Part shown: in pieces, positions 27,694 to 35,783 of the stretch
Position numbering within the stretch: the stretch's first letter is position 1
How the letters are laid out: each line of letters begins with the position of its first letter
NCBI GenBank assembly: GCA_016744855.1
Contig: JADGDO010000003.1
Location: forward strand, 186,001-250,000
Reading direction: 5' to 3'
DNA: 64,000 nt
Source: Candidatus Fermentibacteraceae bacterium
GTDB taxonomy: Bacteria > Fermentibacterota > Fermentibacteria > Fermentibacterales > JCC-6
Program-made: the position numbers and the translations under genes
Notes under the pieces: model-generated
Seen by the model: the letters and a program-made list of their open reading frames with translations, nothing else
What the model was told of the DNA's origin: nothing
Database searches by the model: none

Positions 27694-28863
27694 TCATTCC
27701 TGCAATTCAAGAATGTAAACAGAATAGTAGCTCTCCGGATCCTCGGGTACTGCAAGAATACCGTTCCTGGATATGCTAAATCTCCAGTGAGCAGTATCGT
27801 CTCTGCCAGAAAGAATTGTAGTCATCAGAAGTTCACCGGACACATCATAAAGATCAAAGGTTGGATTCTCCTCGAATCCCCTCTGCACCCAGATCCTGTT
27901 CAAACCGTCCACTCCCAGATTTGAGATCATAGGTTTGTTGGGAAACGGCTCCCAGTCAACTCGATTAGTAAGAGTTGCTGAATAGAAGAGTTCCTCAATA
28001 AACTGCTTCTGTTCAAGAAGCTCTTCCTCTGTTCTTGCAACTTCAGGATAGGGAAGCATAAGAGTATCCATTGCTAAACCATCTTCATGAAAAAGAAGAA
28101 CAAGCGGATCAGTTCGGGGATCAGGAGCAACGCATACAAAATTATCACCGACTGCGGAAAGAATCGGGAAGAAATCAACTCTAACGATGTCTTTTCTGAA
28201 TTGCTCAATATCCACAGCATCAAGGAGGTATTCGCAGCTGAAGAATTCAGTTAATACTGAGTCGGCTCTATCTGCATTCCACCCGCAAATCTGCTTCTCC
28301 ACTAAGAAGTTATTGTCCTCGCGGCTCAGTCCACTGAGCATACCAACAATGAGTGTGGAATCTGCAGCCATCATCCTCATCGGGAAGGGTCGTAAAAGGG
28401 CTCTTGCTCCAATGCTCATCCCATCTGAATTGTACCTTTGCCAGCCGAGTTCCCCGTCATCGATTGCAATTGACCCATCATCCATTACAGCAACCCATCC
28501 CGGCTGGAGCAACTCACCAGGACCTTCGCCTCTTCGACCAATCTGCTGGATGAACTGACCATCAGGGGAGTATCTGAAAATGCAGCACTTCATTTTGTCA
28601 ACAACATAAATATCCCCGCCCGAGCCAACACACACATCCCCAATCGCTCCAAAAACATAATTCGGGTCCCCAAGTTCAACTCCGATAGAGTCTACAACAA
28701 TCAAACAGGGGCCGTCTGGATTGCTCTCCTGCATTAATGAACTGCTTTCGGGCTCGATGTTTTCAGCATCGCAGGAAACCAGTAGGAAGAGGAAACAAGC
28801 AAAGACAAACACACAGCGATGCATTGGTTGATGAGCTTTGGATTGCTGAATGAAAATATTCAA
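27694..28863 (-). CDS. Six-bladed beta-propeller lipoprotein
   Basis: 389 residues from a TTG at 28863 with GGGAGA 5 nt upstream; an ATG 13 codons in has no such site. Signal peptide with lipobox LLVSC (Cys 31). Blade-like repeats follow: GAIGDVCVGSGGDIYVVD, RRGEGPGELLQPGWVAV (typical of NHL/6-bladed propellers), and near the end the WVQRGF...FDLYDVSGE pattern. It is related to the protein at 30265. Family members are cell-envelope proteins of unknown ligand. It converges with the PPDK_N gene 18 bp away. Confidence 0.8.
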   Translation of the reverse strand: MNIFIQQSKAHQPMHRCVFVFACFLFLLVSCDAENIEPESSSLMQESNPDGPCLIVVDSIGVELGDPNYVFGAIGDVCVGSGGDIYVVDKMKCCIFRYSPDGQFIQQIGRRGEGPGELLQPGWVAVMDDGSIAIDDGELGWQRYNSDGMSIGARALLRPFPMRMMAADSTLIVGMLSGLSREDNNFLVEKQICGWNADRADSVLTEFFSCEYLLDAVDIEQFRKDIVRVDFFPILSAVGDNFVCVAPDPRTDPLVLLFHEDGLAMDTLMLPYPEVARTEEELLEQKQFIEELFYSATLTNRVDWEPFPNKPMISNLGVDGLNRIWVQRGFEENPTFDLYDVSGELLMTTILSGRDDTAHWRFSISRNGILAVPEDPESYYSVYILELQE

Positions 28864-28904
28864 CAGAATCTCCCATACATGATTATGTGTTGATAAACAG
28901 TAAA

Positions 28905-28942
28905 ACCCCCGGGAGCAACATAGTTACTCAGTAGCCGGGGGT
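28905..28942 (-). terminator. Intrinsic terminator of the 28972-29478 gene
   Basis: Minus strand: ACCCCCGG / CCGGGGGT stem (8 bp, 22-nt loop) followed by TTTT, 30 bp after the stop. Confidence 0.65.
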
Positions 28943-28971
28943 AAATATGATTGTTGCTAAGTTGGTTTTAG

Positions 28972-29478
28972 CTATTCAGCTTCTACTGCTTCTTCTAGCA
29001 CCTCTTCTGCGCAATTTCCGCTATTGGGGCAAGTGCCGCAACTGTGAGTATCTTCAACTTCAACTTTATTCATAGCTGCAACCAGAGAGATCTCAAGAAA
29101 CCTGGGATTTTCTCTGAGAGTTGCAAGATCCTGATCCTGAAGCATCCAGTCAGCGTCGGAATAACCAGTCTCAACTGCCTCCTCAAGCCAGGTCAGAGCC
29201 TCGTCGCTGTTGCCGGAAAGTGCATCGAGACAAGCCAGATTGTAGGTTACCATGCTGTTCATTGATGCAAGAACAGCCAGTTCCTGGTCGCTGGTAACAT
29301 CAGCACCCGCTATCATAGAATGAGCTTCAATTAGAGTATCATAAGCTCCATCGTTAAAAGTACCGGTCTCCTGGTTTATGGCAGTCTGTATTTTTACAGC
29401 GATTTCCTCAAATACTTCAGCTCCGGCAATGGCAACTGATGCAAAAACCGACAGCGCAAGAATTGTAAACAGTTTCAT
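28972..29478 (-). CDS. Secreted TPR-like protein with C-terminal Cys cluster
   Basis: 168 residues. Signal peptide ending about residue 18 (SVAIAGA). Residues about 75-130 carry a TPR pair (YNLACLDALSGNSDEALTWL, then LRENPRF). The C-terminus has CGTCPNSGNC in an acidic tail, which could bind a metal or form disulfides. Shine-Dalgarno GAGGGAG precedes the ATG. Its own promoter lies at 29525-29553 and an intrinsic terminator at 28905-28942, so it is a single-gene unit. Function unknown. Confidence 0.75.
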   Translation of the reverse strand: MKLFTILALSVFASVAIAGAEVFEEIAVKIQTAINQETGTFNDGAYDTLIEAHSMIAGADVTSDQELAVLASMNSMVTYNLACLDALSGNSDEALTWLEEAVETGYSDADWMLQDQDLATLRENPRFLEISLVAAMNKVEVEDTHSCGTCPNSGNCAEEVLEEAVEAE

Positions 29479-29524
29479 ATTCTCCCTCTTCCTTTAAAAA
29501 AATAGACCCTCTCAAAGACTATAC

Positions 29525-29553
29525 AGAATACGACCGACATACACAAATATCAA
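29525..29553 (-). promoter_or_regulatory. Promoter of the secreted TPR gene
   Basis: Minus strand: TTGATA (29548-29553), 17-bp spacer, TATTCT (29525-29530), about 46 bp before the ATG. Confidence 0.5.
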
Positions 29554-29638
29554 CAACTTTTCGAGTCTTATCTAACTATTATGGAATATCTTAGCGAGTG
29601 AGTGGGCAACTTCAACAATAAACTGTTGTCGCTAATAC

Positions 29639-29667
29639 TTGACACTTTGTCTTGTTTTATATATGAT
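29639..29667 (+). promoter_or_regulatory. Strong sigma-70-type promoter of the XRE regulator
   Basis: TTGACA (29639-29644), 17-bp spacer, TATGAT (29662-29667). Transcription would start near 29674, giving a leader of about 13 nt that still holds the AGGAG site. It rules out an upstream start for the regulator. Confidence 0.75.
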
Positions 29668-29686
29668 TGTTTTGAGAGGAGTCTAT

Positions 29687-29911
29687 ATGAAATTAAACAA
29701 CAGGCTTCGAGTTCTTAGAGCAGAGAAGGAAATATCACAGCAGACGCTGGCTGATGAAGTGGGCATCAGCAGGCAGACTGTCAATTCAATTGAACGGGGT
29801 AAATTCAACCCATCCGTAAAGACGGCTCTCAAGATGGCAGAATACTTCGGCATTGCAGTGGAAGATGCTTTTCAGTTAGAGGGGGAAGAAAATGACGAAA
29901 GTAAGAGGTAA
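29687..29911 (+). CDS. XRE-family helix-turn-helix regulator
   Basis: 74 residues, starting at ATG 29687 with AGGAG 7 nt upstream. A single Cro/CI HTH: SQQTLADEVGISRQTVNSIERG, then FNPSVKTALKMAEYFGIAVEDAF. This short form commonly precedes a small membrane protein, as here: the next gene overlaps by 20 nt. It probably regulates its own operon; no operator palindrome was recognised in the promoter. Confidence 0.92.
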   Translation: MKLNNRLRVLRAEKEISQQTLADEVGISRQTVNSIERGKFNPSVKTALKMAEYFGIAVEDAFQLEGEENDESKR

Positions 29912-30239
29912 CTTCTATTGGTGGGCCGCAGGTAATGTTACAGCTGGAGCTCTTTTCATTATTCTTGGTTTGCTTCTGACCAGTATGAAACCTGTATATG
30001 TAATGGCGATAATATTGATACCATTCGGAACTTTCGATTTCTGGTGGATACACGGATCGAAAGCGGACGAAAGAGAAAGTCGAATTGTCACCAAGGTATT
30101 TGCACAATCAGGCCTTTTTCTATTCACCGTAGCCTGGATCCTCGCAGCAATGCATTCCCCCTATGGTGTTTACCCTATTTTTGCAGCGGCATTTCTATCC
30201 AGAGGCGCCTGTGCTATCTACTACTTCCAAAAATACTAG
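29892..30239 (+). CDS. Small membrane protein paired with the XRE regulator (DUF2178-like)
   Basis: 115 residues, three or four membrane segments (about 10-30, 34-52, 70-88, 92-110). The loop ADERESRIVTKVFAQ between segments 2 and 3 matches the pattern seen in DUF2178-type partners of small XRE regulators. Shine-Dalgarno GAGGGGGAAG precedes the ATG. It is translated with the regulator. Function unknown; a membrane signal acting on the regulator is inference. Confidence 0.75.
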   Translation: MTKVRGNFYWWAAGNVTAGALFIILGLLLTSMKPVYVMAIILIPFGTFDFWWIHGSKADERESRIVTKVFAQSGLFLFTVAWILAAMHSPYGVYPIFAAAFLSRGACAIYYFQKY

Positions 30240-30264
30240 CACAGAATGAAAGGATTAGCACAAT

Positions 30265-31395
30265 ATGAGTTTCCCCAAACAACAAGTACCCATTTTACTT
30301 CTATTTCTGTTTTCAATTGTAAATACTGGATGCAATGAATCAAAAGTCTGGCAGGAACCCTTTCCAGACAGGTTAACCATCTCCGCAGTGGACAGTATCG
30401 GTATTGAAATGGGCGACTCTTGCTATGTCCTTGGTTCAATTGCAGACGCAGATTTTTCCGGCCAGGGCAATATTCTTCTACTGGATCAGAGCGCTGCCTG
30501 TATTCGCCGGTACACATCAGGCGGGGTTTTCATGAACTGTCTCTCGGGTAGGGGCAACGGCCCCGGTGAACTGAGCATCCCTACTGAAATGGCAGTTCTA
30601 TCAGACGGTAGCATTATTGTTATCGACCCGATCAGGACTGCCATGATTCGTATCTCTGACACAGGTGAAAAATGTGAGGATATGGCCGAGTTCTCATTGA
30701 CAACCCCCAATTCTGTTTCCACTCTGGCTGACAGCTCATACTGTGCATGGGAAATCAGTTTTCAACAGCAGGGAGACGATTTTATTCTTATGGTTCCTCT
30801 GGGGCTTTATTCAACATCAGGAACAAACCAATACCTTACACTTTCTACTGATACACTTAACCAGGAGCAGATGACAAAGGCTTTTTCTTCCATAAGCGGG
30901 ATGTCTGCAATGAGGGTTGTAGCCTCCAATAACAATGACCGGGTCTACCACTGCAGAAAATCAATCTCAGAATATGCGGTAGACTGCTGGAACAGCAGCG
31001 GTACCCACCTTTTCACTGCTTCTCTACCACTTTCTCTGGTAGAGAAAACTGCAGGAGAACTTGATTTAGAGAAGGAGTATTCAAGAATGCTGCTTGCTTC
31101 ATATGGAAGCAATTCTCTTCCGGAGGGCTGGGAGCCAGAACCGTTTCATAATCTTGTGGACAATATAGGTGTAGACTCGGAAGGAAATCTTTGGGTGCAG
31201 CGGGGAACTGAACCCAATCCTGTTTTTGATGTGTTTGATACCGATGGGGTTCATGTTGCAACTGCAGAGTATCCGCGAGTTGGGAAATCCTGGCAGTTCA
31301 GGATAACACCCAATGGCACTCTTGCCTGGAACAATGATCCATTGTCGGGTGTCCAGAAACTCTACATGATTGATCTGCCTGTTCTCAGCAGATAG
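30265..31395 (+). CDS. Six-bladed beta-propeller lipoprotein
   Basis: 376 residues. Signal peptide with lipobox-like NTGC (Cys 23), then propeller blades: LGSIADADFSGQGNILLLD, SGRGNGPGELSIPTEM, and near the end WVQRGTEPNPVFDVFDTDG. It resembles the lipoprotein at 27694 in both the first blade (DSIGIE and DSIGVE) and the C-terminal WVQRG region, so the two are paralogs. It follows the XRE/membrane pair by 25 bp and may be co-transcribed. Ligand unknown. Confidence 0.8.
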   Translation: MSFPKQQVPILLLFLFSIVNTGCNESKVWQEPFPDRLTISAVDSIGIEMGDSCYVLGSIADADFSGQGNILLLDQSAACIRRYTSGGVFMNCLSGRGNGPGELSIPTEMAVLSDGSIIVIDPIRTAMIRISDTGEKCEDMAEFSLTTPNSVSTLADSSYCAWEISFQQQGDDFILMVPLGLYSTSGTNQYLTLSTDTLNQEQMTKAFSSISGMSAMRVVASNNNDRVYHCRKSISEYAVDCWNSSGTHLFTASLPLSLVEKTAGELDLEKEYSRMLLASYGSNSLPEGWEPEPFHNLVDNIGVDSEGNLWVQRGTEPNPVFDVFDTDGVHVATAEYPRVGKSWQFRITPNGTLAWNNDPLSGVQKLYMIDLPVLSR

Positions 31396-31408
31396 ATACG
31401 GAGGTTTT

Positions 31409-31522
31409 GTGAGCAAAGTACAACTTTCTAAAGAAGAAGCCGTTGAGCGGGTTATAAGGGAATCTCTTGATGAACGGATGCCCCTTCCGGTTTTCGCTTT
31501 CACGGAATGCCTGACTGCATGA
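31409..31522 (+). CDS. Small 37-residue open frame at the edge of the ABC cluster
   Basis: GTG start with GGAGG 4 nt upstream; 37 codons, Glu/Arg-rich first half. Its TGA overlaps the ATG at 31519 by 4 nt. It could be a real leader gene coupled to the ABC ATPase, or the severed N-terminus of a longer gene cut when the GC-rich ABC segment arrived. Its first residues (SKVQLSKEEAV) vaguely recall those of the gene at 33158 (NREQLAKMELL). Confidence 0.35.
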   Translation: MSKVQLSKEEAVERVIRESLDERMPLPVFAFTECLTA

Positions 31523-32451
31523 TTAAATTAAAGTCGGTTTCCAAGAGCTACGGAACTGTCCACGCCCTTCATGATCTTTCTCTGGAGTTGACCCGCGGGG
31601 AGATATTCGGCTACATAGGGCCAAATGGGGCGGGTAAAACTACCACCTTCAAAATTCTCACCGGTCTCATCCGAGACTACCGCGGCCATGTTGAAATTGA
31701 CGGCGTGGATATTCGCACACCAGGTACGCAATTGTACGCACGGGTCGGCTATATGCCACAGGATGCCGGATTCCAGGAGTGGCGAACTGTTGAGCATGTG
31801 CTTCAAACATTCGGGCTGCTTTCCGGGCTCGATCGCACCATTCTTCCGAATGCCATCGACCGTGCTCTCGAACGGGCCGGGATCACCGAGCATCGGAAGC
31901 GGCGTATCACGCACCTGAGCGGCGGGACGGTGCAACGGCTTCGACTCGCCCAGGCAATCCTGCATGAACCCGATATTCTCGTGCTTGACGAACCGCTGTC
32001 CGGACTCGATCCGGCGAGTCGATTTCAGGTTAAAGAAATCGTCAGGGAATTCGCAAGTAAGGATCGTTTGGTCTTAGTATCGTCGCACATTCTCAGCGAG
32101 ATTGAGGGGCTGGCAACGAAGATAGGCATCCTTCACGAGGGTCGAATCCAAGAGACCGGAACGCCGGCAGAACTCCGAAATCGCTATCAGGTTGGAATGG
32201 TGGTTGAAGTGAGTGTTCGCCCGGGAACTGAGATAGATTGGGATGTGCTCGGAGGATTACCGATCATCCGGGTTGCCCCGCAGGAAAGCACCGCTGCACG
32301 ATTGCACCTTGATCCGTCAATAGATCTGGACGATGCGATCAACCTGATTATGAAGCGCCTCCTCGCAAACGCTATACCGATTCGAGGCATCCAGCATGTT
32401 CAACCAAGCCTTGAAGAAGTGTATCTACAATTTACGAAGGGATGCACATGA
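31519..32451 (+). CDS. ABC transporter ATP-binding protein
   Basis: 310 residues from ATG 31519; an ATG 4 codons earlier lacks a ribosome-binding site. Walker A GPNGAGKTTT, signature LSGGTVQRLRLAQ, Walker B ILVLDEPLSGLD, switch His in LVSSH. Type is the single-domain exporter ATPase used with multi-span permeases (antibiotic, Na or lipid export). Base composition is well above that of neighbours (40 of 60 bases at 31861-31920 are G or C, against 29 of 60 at 30721-30780), so transfer is likely. It overlaps its permease by 4 nt. Confidence 0.93.
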   Translation: MIKLKSVSKSYGTVHALHDLSLELTRGEIFGYIGPNGAGKTTTFKILTGLIRDYRGHVEIDGVDIRTPGTQLYARVGYMPQDAGFQEWRTVEHVLQTFGLLSGLDRTILPNAIDRALERAGITEHRKRRITHLSGGTVQRLRLAQAILHEPDILVLDEPLSGLDPASRFQVKEIVREFASKDRLVLVSSHILSEIEGLATKIGILHEGRIQETGTPAELRNRYQVGMVVEVSVRPGTEIDWDVLGGLPIIRVAPQESTAARLHLDPSIDLDDAINLIMKRLLANAIPIRGIQHVQPSLEEVYLQFTKGCT

Positions 32452-33110
32452 CGTTTCGTATCCTGTATAACGATGAACTGCGCGGATTTGCGCACTCCAA
32501 AATCATCATCGCATTGTGGGTAGGGCTTCCCCTTCTCACACTGCTCATCAAATTCATTCAGCCAGACACCGAAGGCATGCCCCTGCTGTTCTTTGCGGGA
32601 GCCATGGTCGGGAGCATCGGCGGCACCCTCTCTGCCGTAATGTTGAGCACGATGATAACCGGAGAACGCAAGAGGCATGTCTACGATCTGTTTCTGACTC
32701 GTCCAGTTCGCCGAGGAACGCTGCTTAGGGCCAAGTTCTTTGCCTCCCTTACCTGCCTGCTTGTTGCTGCAGTAGTGAGCTTAGGGCTAGCTCTGGTAGT
32801 GGACACTGTTAACGGTGTTCTGATGCCGGGCCTGGGCGAGCTACTTGGCGGATTCCTCCTAATCAGCGTGGTTGGGTTGGCCATTTCCAGTGCTGTGGGC
32901 ATTCTCTTTGGTGTACTCATCAAATCAACCGCTTTGAGCGCCATCCTTTCGCTCTACCTGGGAGGGAACCTCTTGTCCGCAATCATTATGCTGCCCACTA
33001 TGTTGCTGGATGGACAAAACATTCCCTTGTTTACTGGATTGCTGGGTGTTCTGCTACCTACCGCACTGATGGTTGTGGCGGTCAGGGTGTTTAACAGAAA
33101 GAGCCTCTAG
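32448..33110 (+). CDS. ABC transporter permease
   Basis: 220 residues, six hydrophobic segments (about 20-38, 46-65, 95-120, 130-150, 155-175, 190-212). The cytosolic stretch TGERKRHVYDLFLTRPVRR is typical of ABC-2-type permeases. ATG 32448 overlaps the ATPase stop and has AAGGGA 6 nt upstream; an ATG two codons earlier is also in frame. It shares the high GC content of the ATPase gene. Substrate unknown. Confidence 0.88.
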   Translation: MTFRILYNDELRGFAHSKIIIALWVGLPLLTLLIKFIQPDTEGMPLLFFAGAMVGSIGGTLSAVMLSTMITGERKRHVYDLFLTRPVRRGTLLRAKFFASLTCLLVAAVVSLGLALVVDTVNGVLMPGLGELLGGFLLISVVGLAISSAVGILFGVLIKSTALSAILSLYLGGNLLSAIIMLPTMLLDGQNIPLFTGLLGVLLPTALMVVAVRVFNRKSL

Positions 33111-33157
33111 ACCTGAGTAAACCAAACCGGAAGACTTAGATAGACAGGAAGGTTTTT

Positions 33158-33628
33158 GTGAACAGGGAACAACTTGCAAAAATGGAACTGCTAATCAAAA
33201 ACAGAGAAGAAACTGTTGACCGGGTTCTCAGTGAATACTGCCAAGAGGACGGGTGCCCCTGCGGCTTCAGAAAATTCCAATACTGGGCAGGCAAAGAGCA
33301 GGGACCGGGATGGCAGGACAGCATTCAGAATCAGCTTGTAAAATCAACTCTGAAGCTAAAGTGTTTTAAGGCTATCGATGATTTCAAGAAGGAATACTGG
33401 CTTGAGGGTGAATACTACTGCAAGAACTGCGGCACCAAGTGGAAGCACTTCTCGGAGGAATGGAGAATGCTGGCCTTCAGGGAAAGACTTCTCATAATTG
33501 GGAAGAGTAACCCGGAAAAATTGTTTGAAGGAATTGTCGGGGCAGAAATCTTCGCAACCGCAGGTTCCGAACCAAAGGGCAAAACGCTTCTAACTCTTGA
33601 AGAGTGGGAAAAGTTTATGGTCGAATGA
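33158..33628 (+). CDS. Hypothetical protein with zinc-ribbon-like Cys pairs
   Basis: 156 residues from a GTG with AGGAAGG 5 nt upstream. Cys cluster CQEDGCPCGF (about 28-37) and YYCKNCGTKWKH (about 87-98) resemble a split zinc ribbon. Charged helices surround it. No family recognised. Base composition returns to the local average, so it lies outside the acquired ABC segment. Confidence 0.65.
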   Translation: MNREQLAKMELLIKNREETVDRVLSEYCQEDGCPCGFRKFQYWAGKEQGPGWQDSIQNQLVKSTLKLKCFKAIDDFKKEYWLEGEYYCKNCGTKWKHFSEEWRMLAFRERLLIIGKSNPEKLFEGIVGAEIFATAGSEPKGKTLLTLEEWEKFMVE

Positions 33629-33677
33629 TAATTACGGCTCCGGGTTCACTGATACTTCACGAACACTGAAATTTGAT

Positions 33678-33686
33678 TGCTATAAT
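33678..33686 (+). promoter_or_regulatory. Extended -10 element (TGC-TATAAT) ahead of the histidine kinase
   Basis: A perfect TATAAT with the TGn extension and no convincing -35. The transcript would begin near 33693, with a leader of about 108 nt before the kinase ATG (33801; GGAGGGG upstream). Confidence 0.5.
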
Positions 33687-33800
33687 GGTTTATTGCAGGC
33701 GTCCAATTCTCTAATAAGAAGACTTGGTTGACGATAGCCAATTATTGTAGCATTTACAGGATGAGTTTAAGTACTGTCACCCTGAATCCGGAGGGGCACA

Positions 33801-35783
33801 ATGATCAGTCTTGAAGATCTCTATTCACTTATAGAAAGCACCTTTGATCTTCTCCTTGTCGTAGATAACAATGAGAAAATTCACTATGTCTCCCCTCTGA
33901 TGGAAAACTCATGCTCAGCTACTGATTCAGGCGTTGCAGGCGAGCACCTGGAAAATATTCTTGATCATTCGTCCCTTGATTCATTCAGACGTGCAATGAA
34001 GAAAGTCAGCTCTGGCTCCCGTGGAGTTCTGGCGGTATTCTGTACCGGCAAAGTGGATTGTGTTCCGATTCCCATGAAAGTCGGATACACTGGAAGTGTC
34101 ACGGGTGGATTCTACCTGTTTTTCGGCAAACAAGCGGATGCTTTAAGGAAAATAGATAACTGGGAAAAGGAAGAACGGGCAAAAGAACTTTCCTGTCTTT
34201 ATGCAGTTGCAGAGTGGATAGAGGTTTCAAAAACAATTCAGGACTTCTTTACTAAACTTCCATCTTTCCTCTCTGGTGGAATGCGTTATCCAGACGAGGC
34301 AACCGTCTACTCTATCTATCAAAACGTAGAATATGGCCAGAAACCGGAAGGCAGTGAGTATATCAGTGTCAGGCTTTTCGTCAGCGGAGATCTTAAAGGT
34401 GAAATCAGAGTCGGATACATTAACAACGAAAGAGAACTGCTTCCCGAAGAATACAAATTGTTAAATCAGATTGGGAAAATGCTCAGTCTTGCTCTGGAGC
34501 GTAAGGAACTCTCCGAGAGCATAGTACTCAAGGAAGAAGAGGAAGCAGAATTTGCAGCAAGACTGAAAGATTTAGAAAATGAAATCGGTGTTCGCGAATC
34601 TGATCTTGCCTCTCAGAAGCAAAAACTAAAAACTGTTGATTCATATCTGAACAGGGTTAATGAAACCATTGAAGAGAGCACAAGAAGATTCGATACAATG
34701 TTCAAAGCCATTCCAGACAAGGTTCTGATGATAGACTTGAACAGGAATATTGTAATGAGCAACAGAGATGACATCAGTTCAGGTGAAAAATGTTATCGTG
34801 CCAGCTTCAACAGAGAAAGCCCCTGCATAGATTGTAGGCTCTCTAAAATTATCAAAAACAAAACACCTATTACTGTAACTCTAAGAGATGGTGATGAATA
34901 CCTCGAAGTTCACGCTCTTCCCGTCTTCAATAAGAATGAGGAAGTTGAAGGCATTATGGAGTTCTACAGGAACGTCACACTTGAGAAAACCTATGAGCAG
35001 CAGATTCAGCAGGCAGATAAACTGGCCTCACTCGGGCAGCTTGTGAGCGGCATTGGCCATGAGATCAACAATCCCAATCAGTTCATAAGAGGCAATATTA
35101 AAATTGTGAAACAGGCTCTCGATGACATGCTGCCGATAGTCGATGACTATCAGAAGGACCATCCTGACCTGAAGATTGCCCGTTTGAAATACAATTTCTT
35201 CAGAGAGCACATAATGACCCTGGTAGACGACATGGCCCACGGGTCAGAAAGAATTAAGGGTATCGTTGAGGGGCTTAGAGGTTTTGCCCGTAAGGATGAA
35301 GGGCTTCTTGTAGACAATGTTGATATCAATACCCTTATCAGTTCAGTACAAAGGCTTGTTCAGAATGAAGTGCACAAGCATGGGGAAATAGAACTTAACC
35401 TCTCTGAAAATGTGAAAATATTCCCCGGTAACTCTCAGAAAATTGAGCAGGTTCTTGTTAATCTCATTGTAAATGCAGCGCAAGCAATTCCGGATGATCG
35501 TAAGGGGCTGATAACAGTTAGCACATCCATGGACGAGAATACGGTTGTAATAGAAATTGAAGACAATGGGAAAGGAATGGACGAAAAAACCCAGAGACAG
35601 ATATTCGATCCTTTCTTTACGACAAAAAGAGCAAAAGGGGGCACTGGGCTCGGATTGGCAATCTCCTACAGAATACTTGAGGAGCACGGGGGCAACATTT
35701 CGGTGAGCAGCAAGCCGGGATCAGGCACGAAGTTCACTTTGAGAATCCCGGTAGTTGGAAATGGAAAGGAGAGCAAGTCATGA
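33801..35783 (+). CDS. PAS/GAF sensor histidine kinase (cytosolic)
   Basis: 660 residues, no membrane segment. Order: PAS (about 1-115), GAF-like (about 130-235), coiled coil (about 235-300), second PAS (about 305-410), HisKA with phosphorylatable His 420 (GIGHEINNP), HATPase with N box (about 552), DNGKGMD (about 588) and GGTGLGLAIS (about 613). The second PAS holds CYRASFNRESPCIDC, a Cys arrangement found in PAS domains that bind a metal or sense redox. The stop overlaps the ATG of the regulator by 4 nt, so the two form a two-component pair. Confidence 0.92.
   Translation: MISLEDLYSLIESTFDLLLVVDNNEKIHYVSPLMENSCSATDSGVAGEHLENILDHSSLDSFRRAMKKVSSGSRGVLAVFCTGKVDCVPIPMKVGYTGSVTGGFYLFFGKQADALRKIDNWEKEERAKELSCLYAVAEWIEVSKTIQDFFTKLPSFLSGGMRYPDEATVYSIYQNVEYGQKPEGSEYISVRLFVSGDLKGEIRVGYINNERELLPEEYKLLNQIGKMLSLALERKELSESIVLKEEEEAEFAARLKDLENEIGVRESDLASQKQKLKTVDSYLNRVNETIEESTRRFDTMFKAIPDKVLMIDLNRNIVMSNRDDISSGEKCYRASFNRESPCIDCRLSKIIKNKTPITVTLRDGDEYLEVHALPVFNKNEEVEGIMEFYRNVTLEKTYEQQIQQADKLASLGQLVSGIGHEINNPNQFIRGNIKIVKQALDDMLPIVDDYQKDHPDLKIARLKYNFFREHIMTLVDDMAHGSERIKGIVEGLRGFARKDEGLLVDNVDINTLISSVQRLVQNEVHKHGEIELNLSENVKIFPGNSQKIEQVLVNLIVNAAQAIPDDRKGLITVSTSMDENTVVIEIEDNGKGMDEKTQRQIFDPFFTTKRAKGGTGLGLAISYRILEEHGGNISVSSKPGSGTKFTLRIPVVGNGKESKS

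Noticed and set aside
31507-31518. ABC ATPase start at ATG 31507
   Set aside because: No ribosome-binding site; ATG 31519 gives the usual N-terminus and a 4-nt coupling to the upstream small frame.
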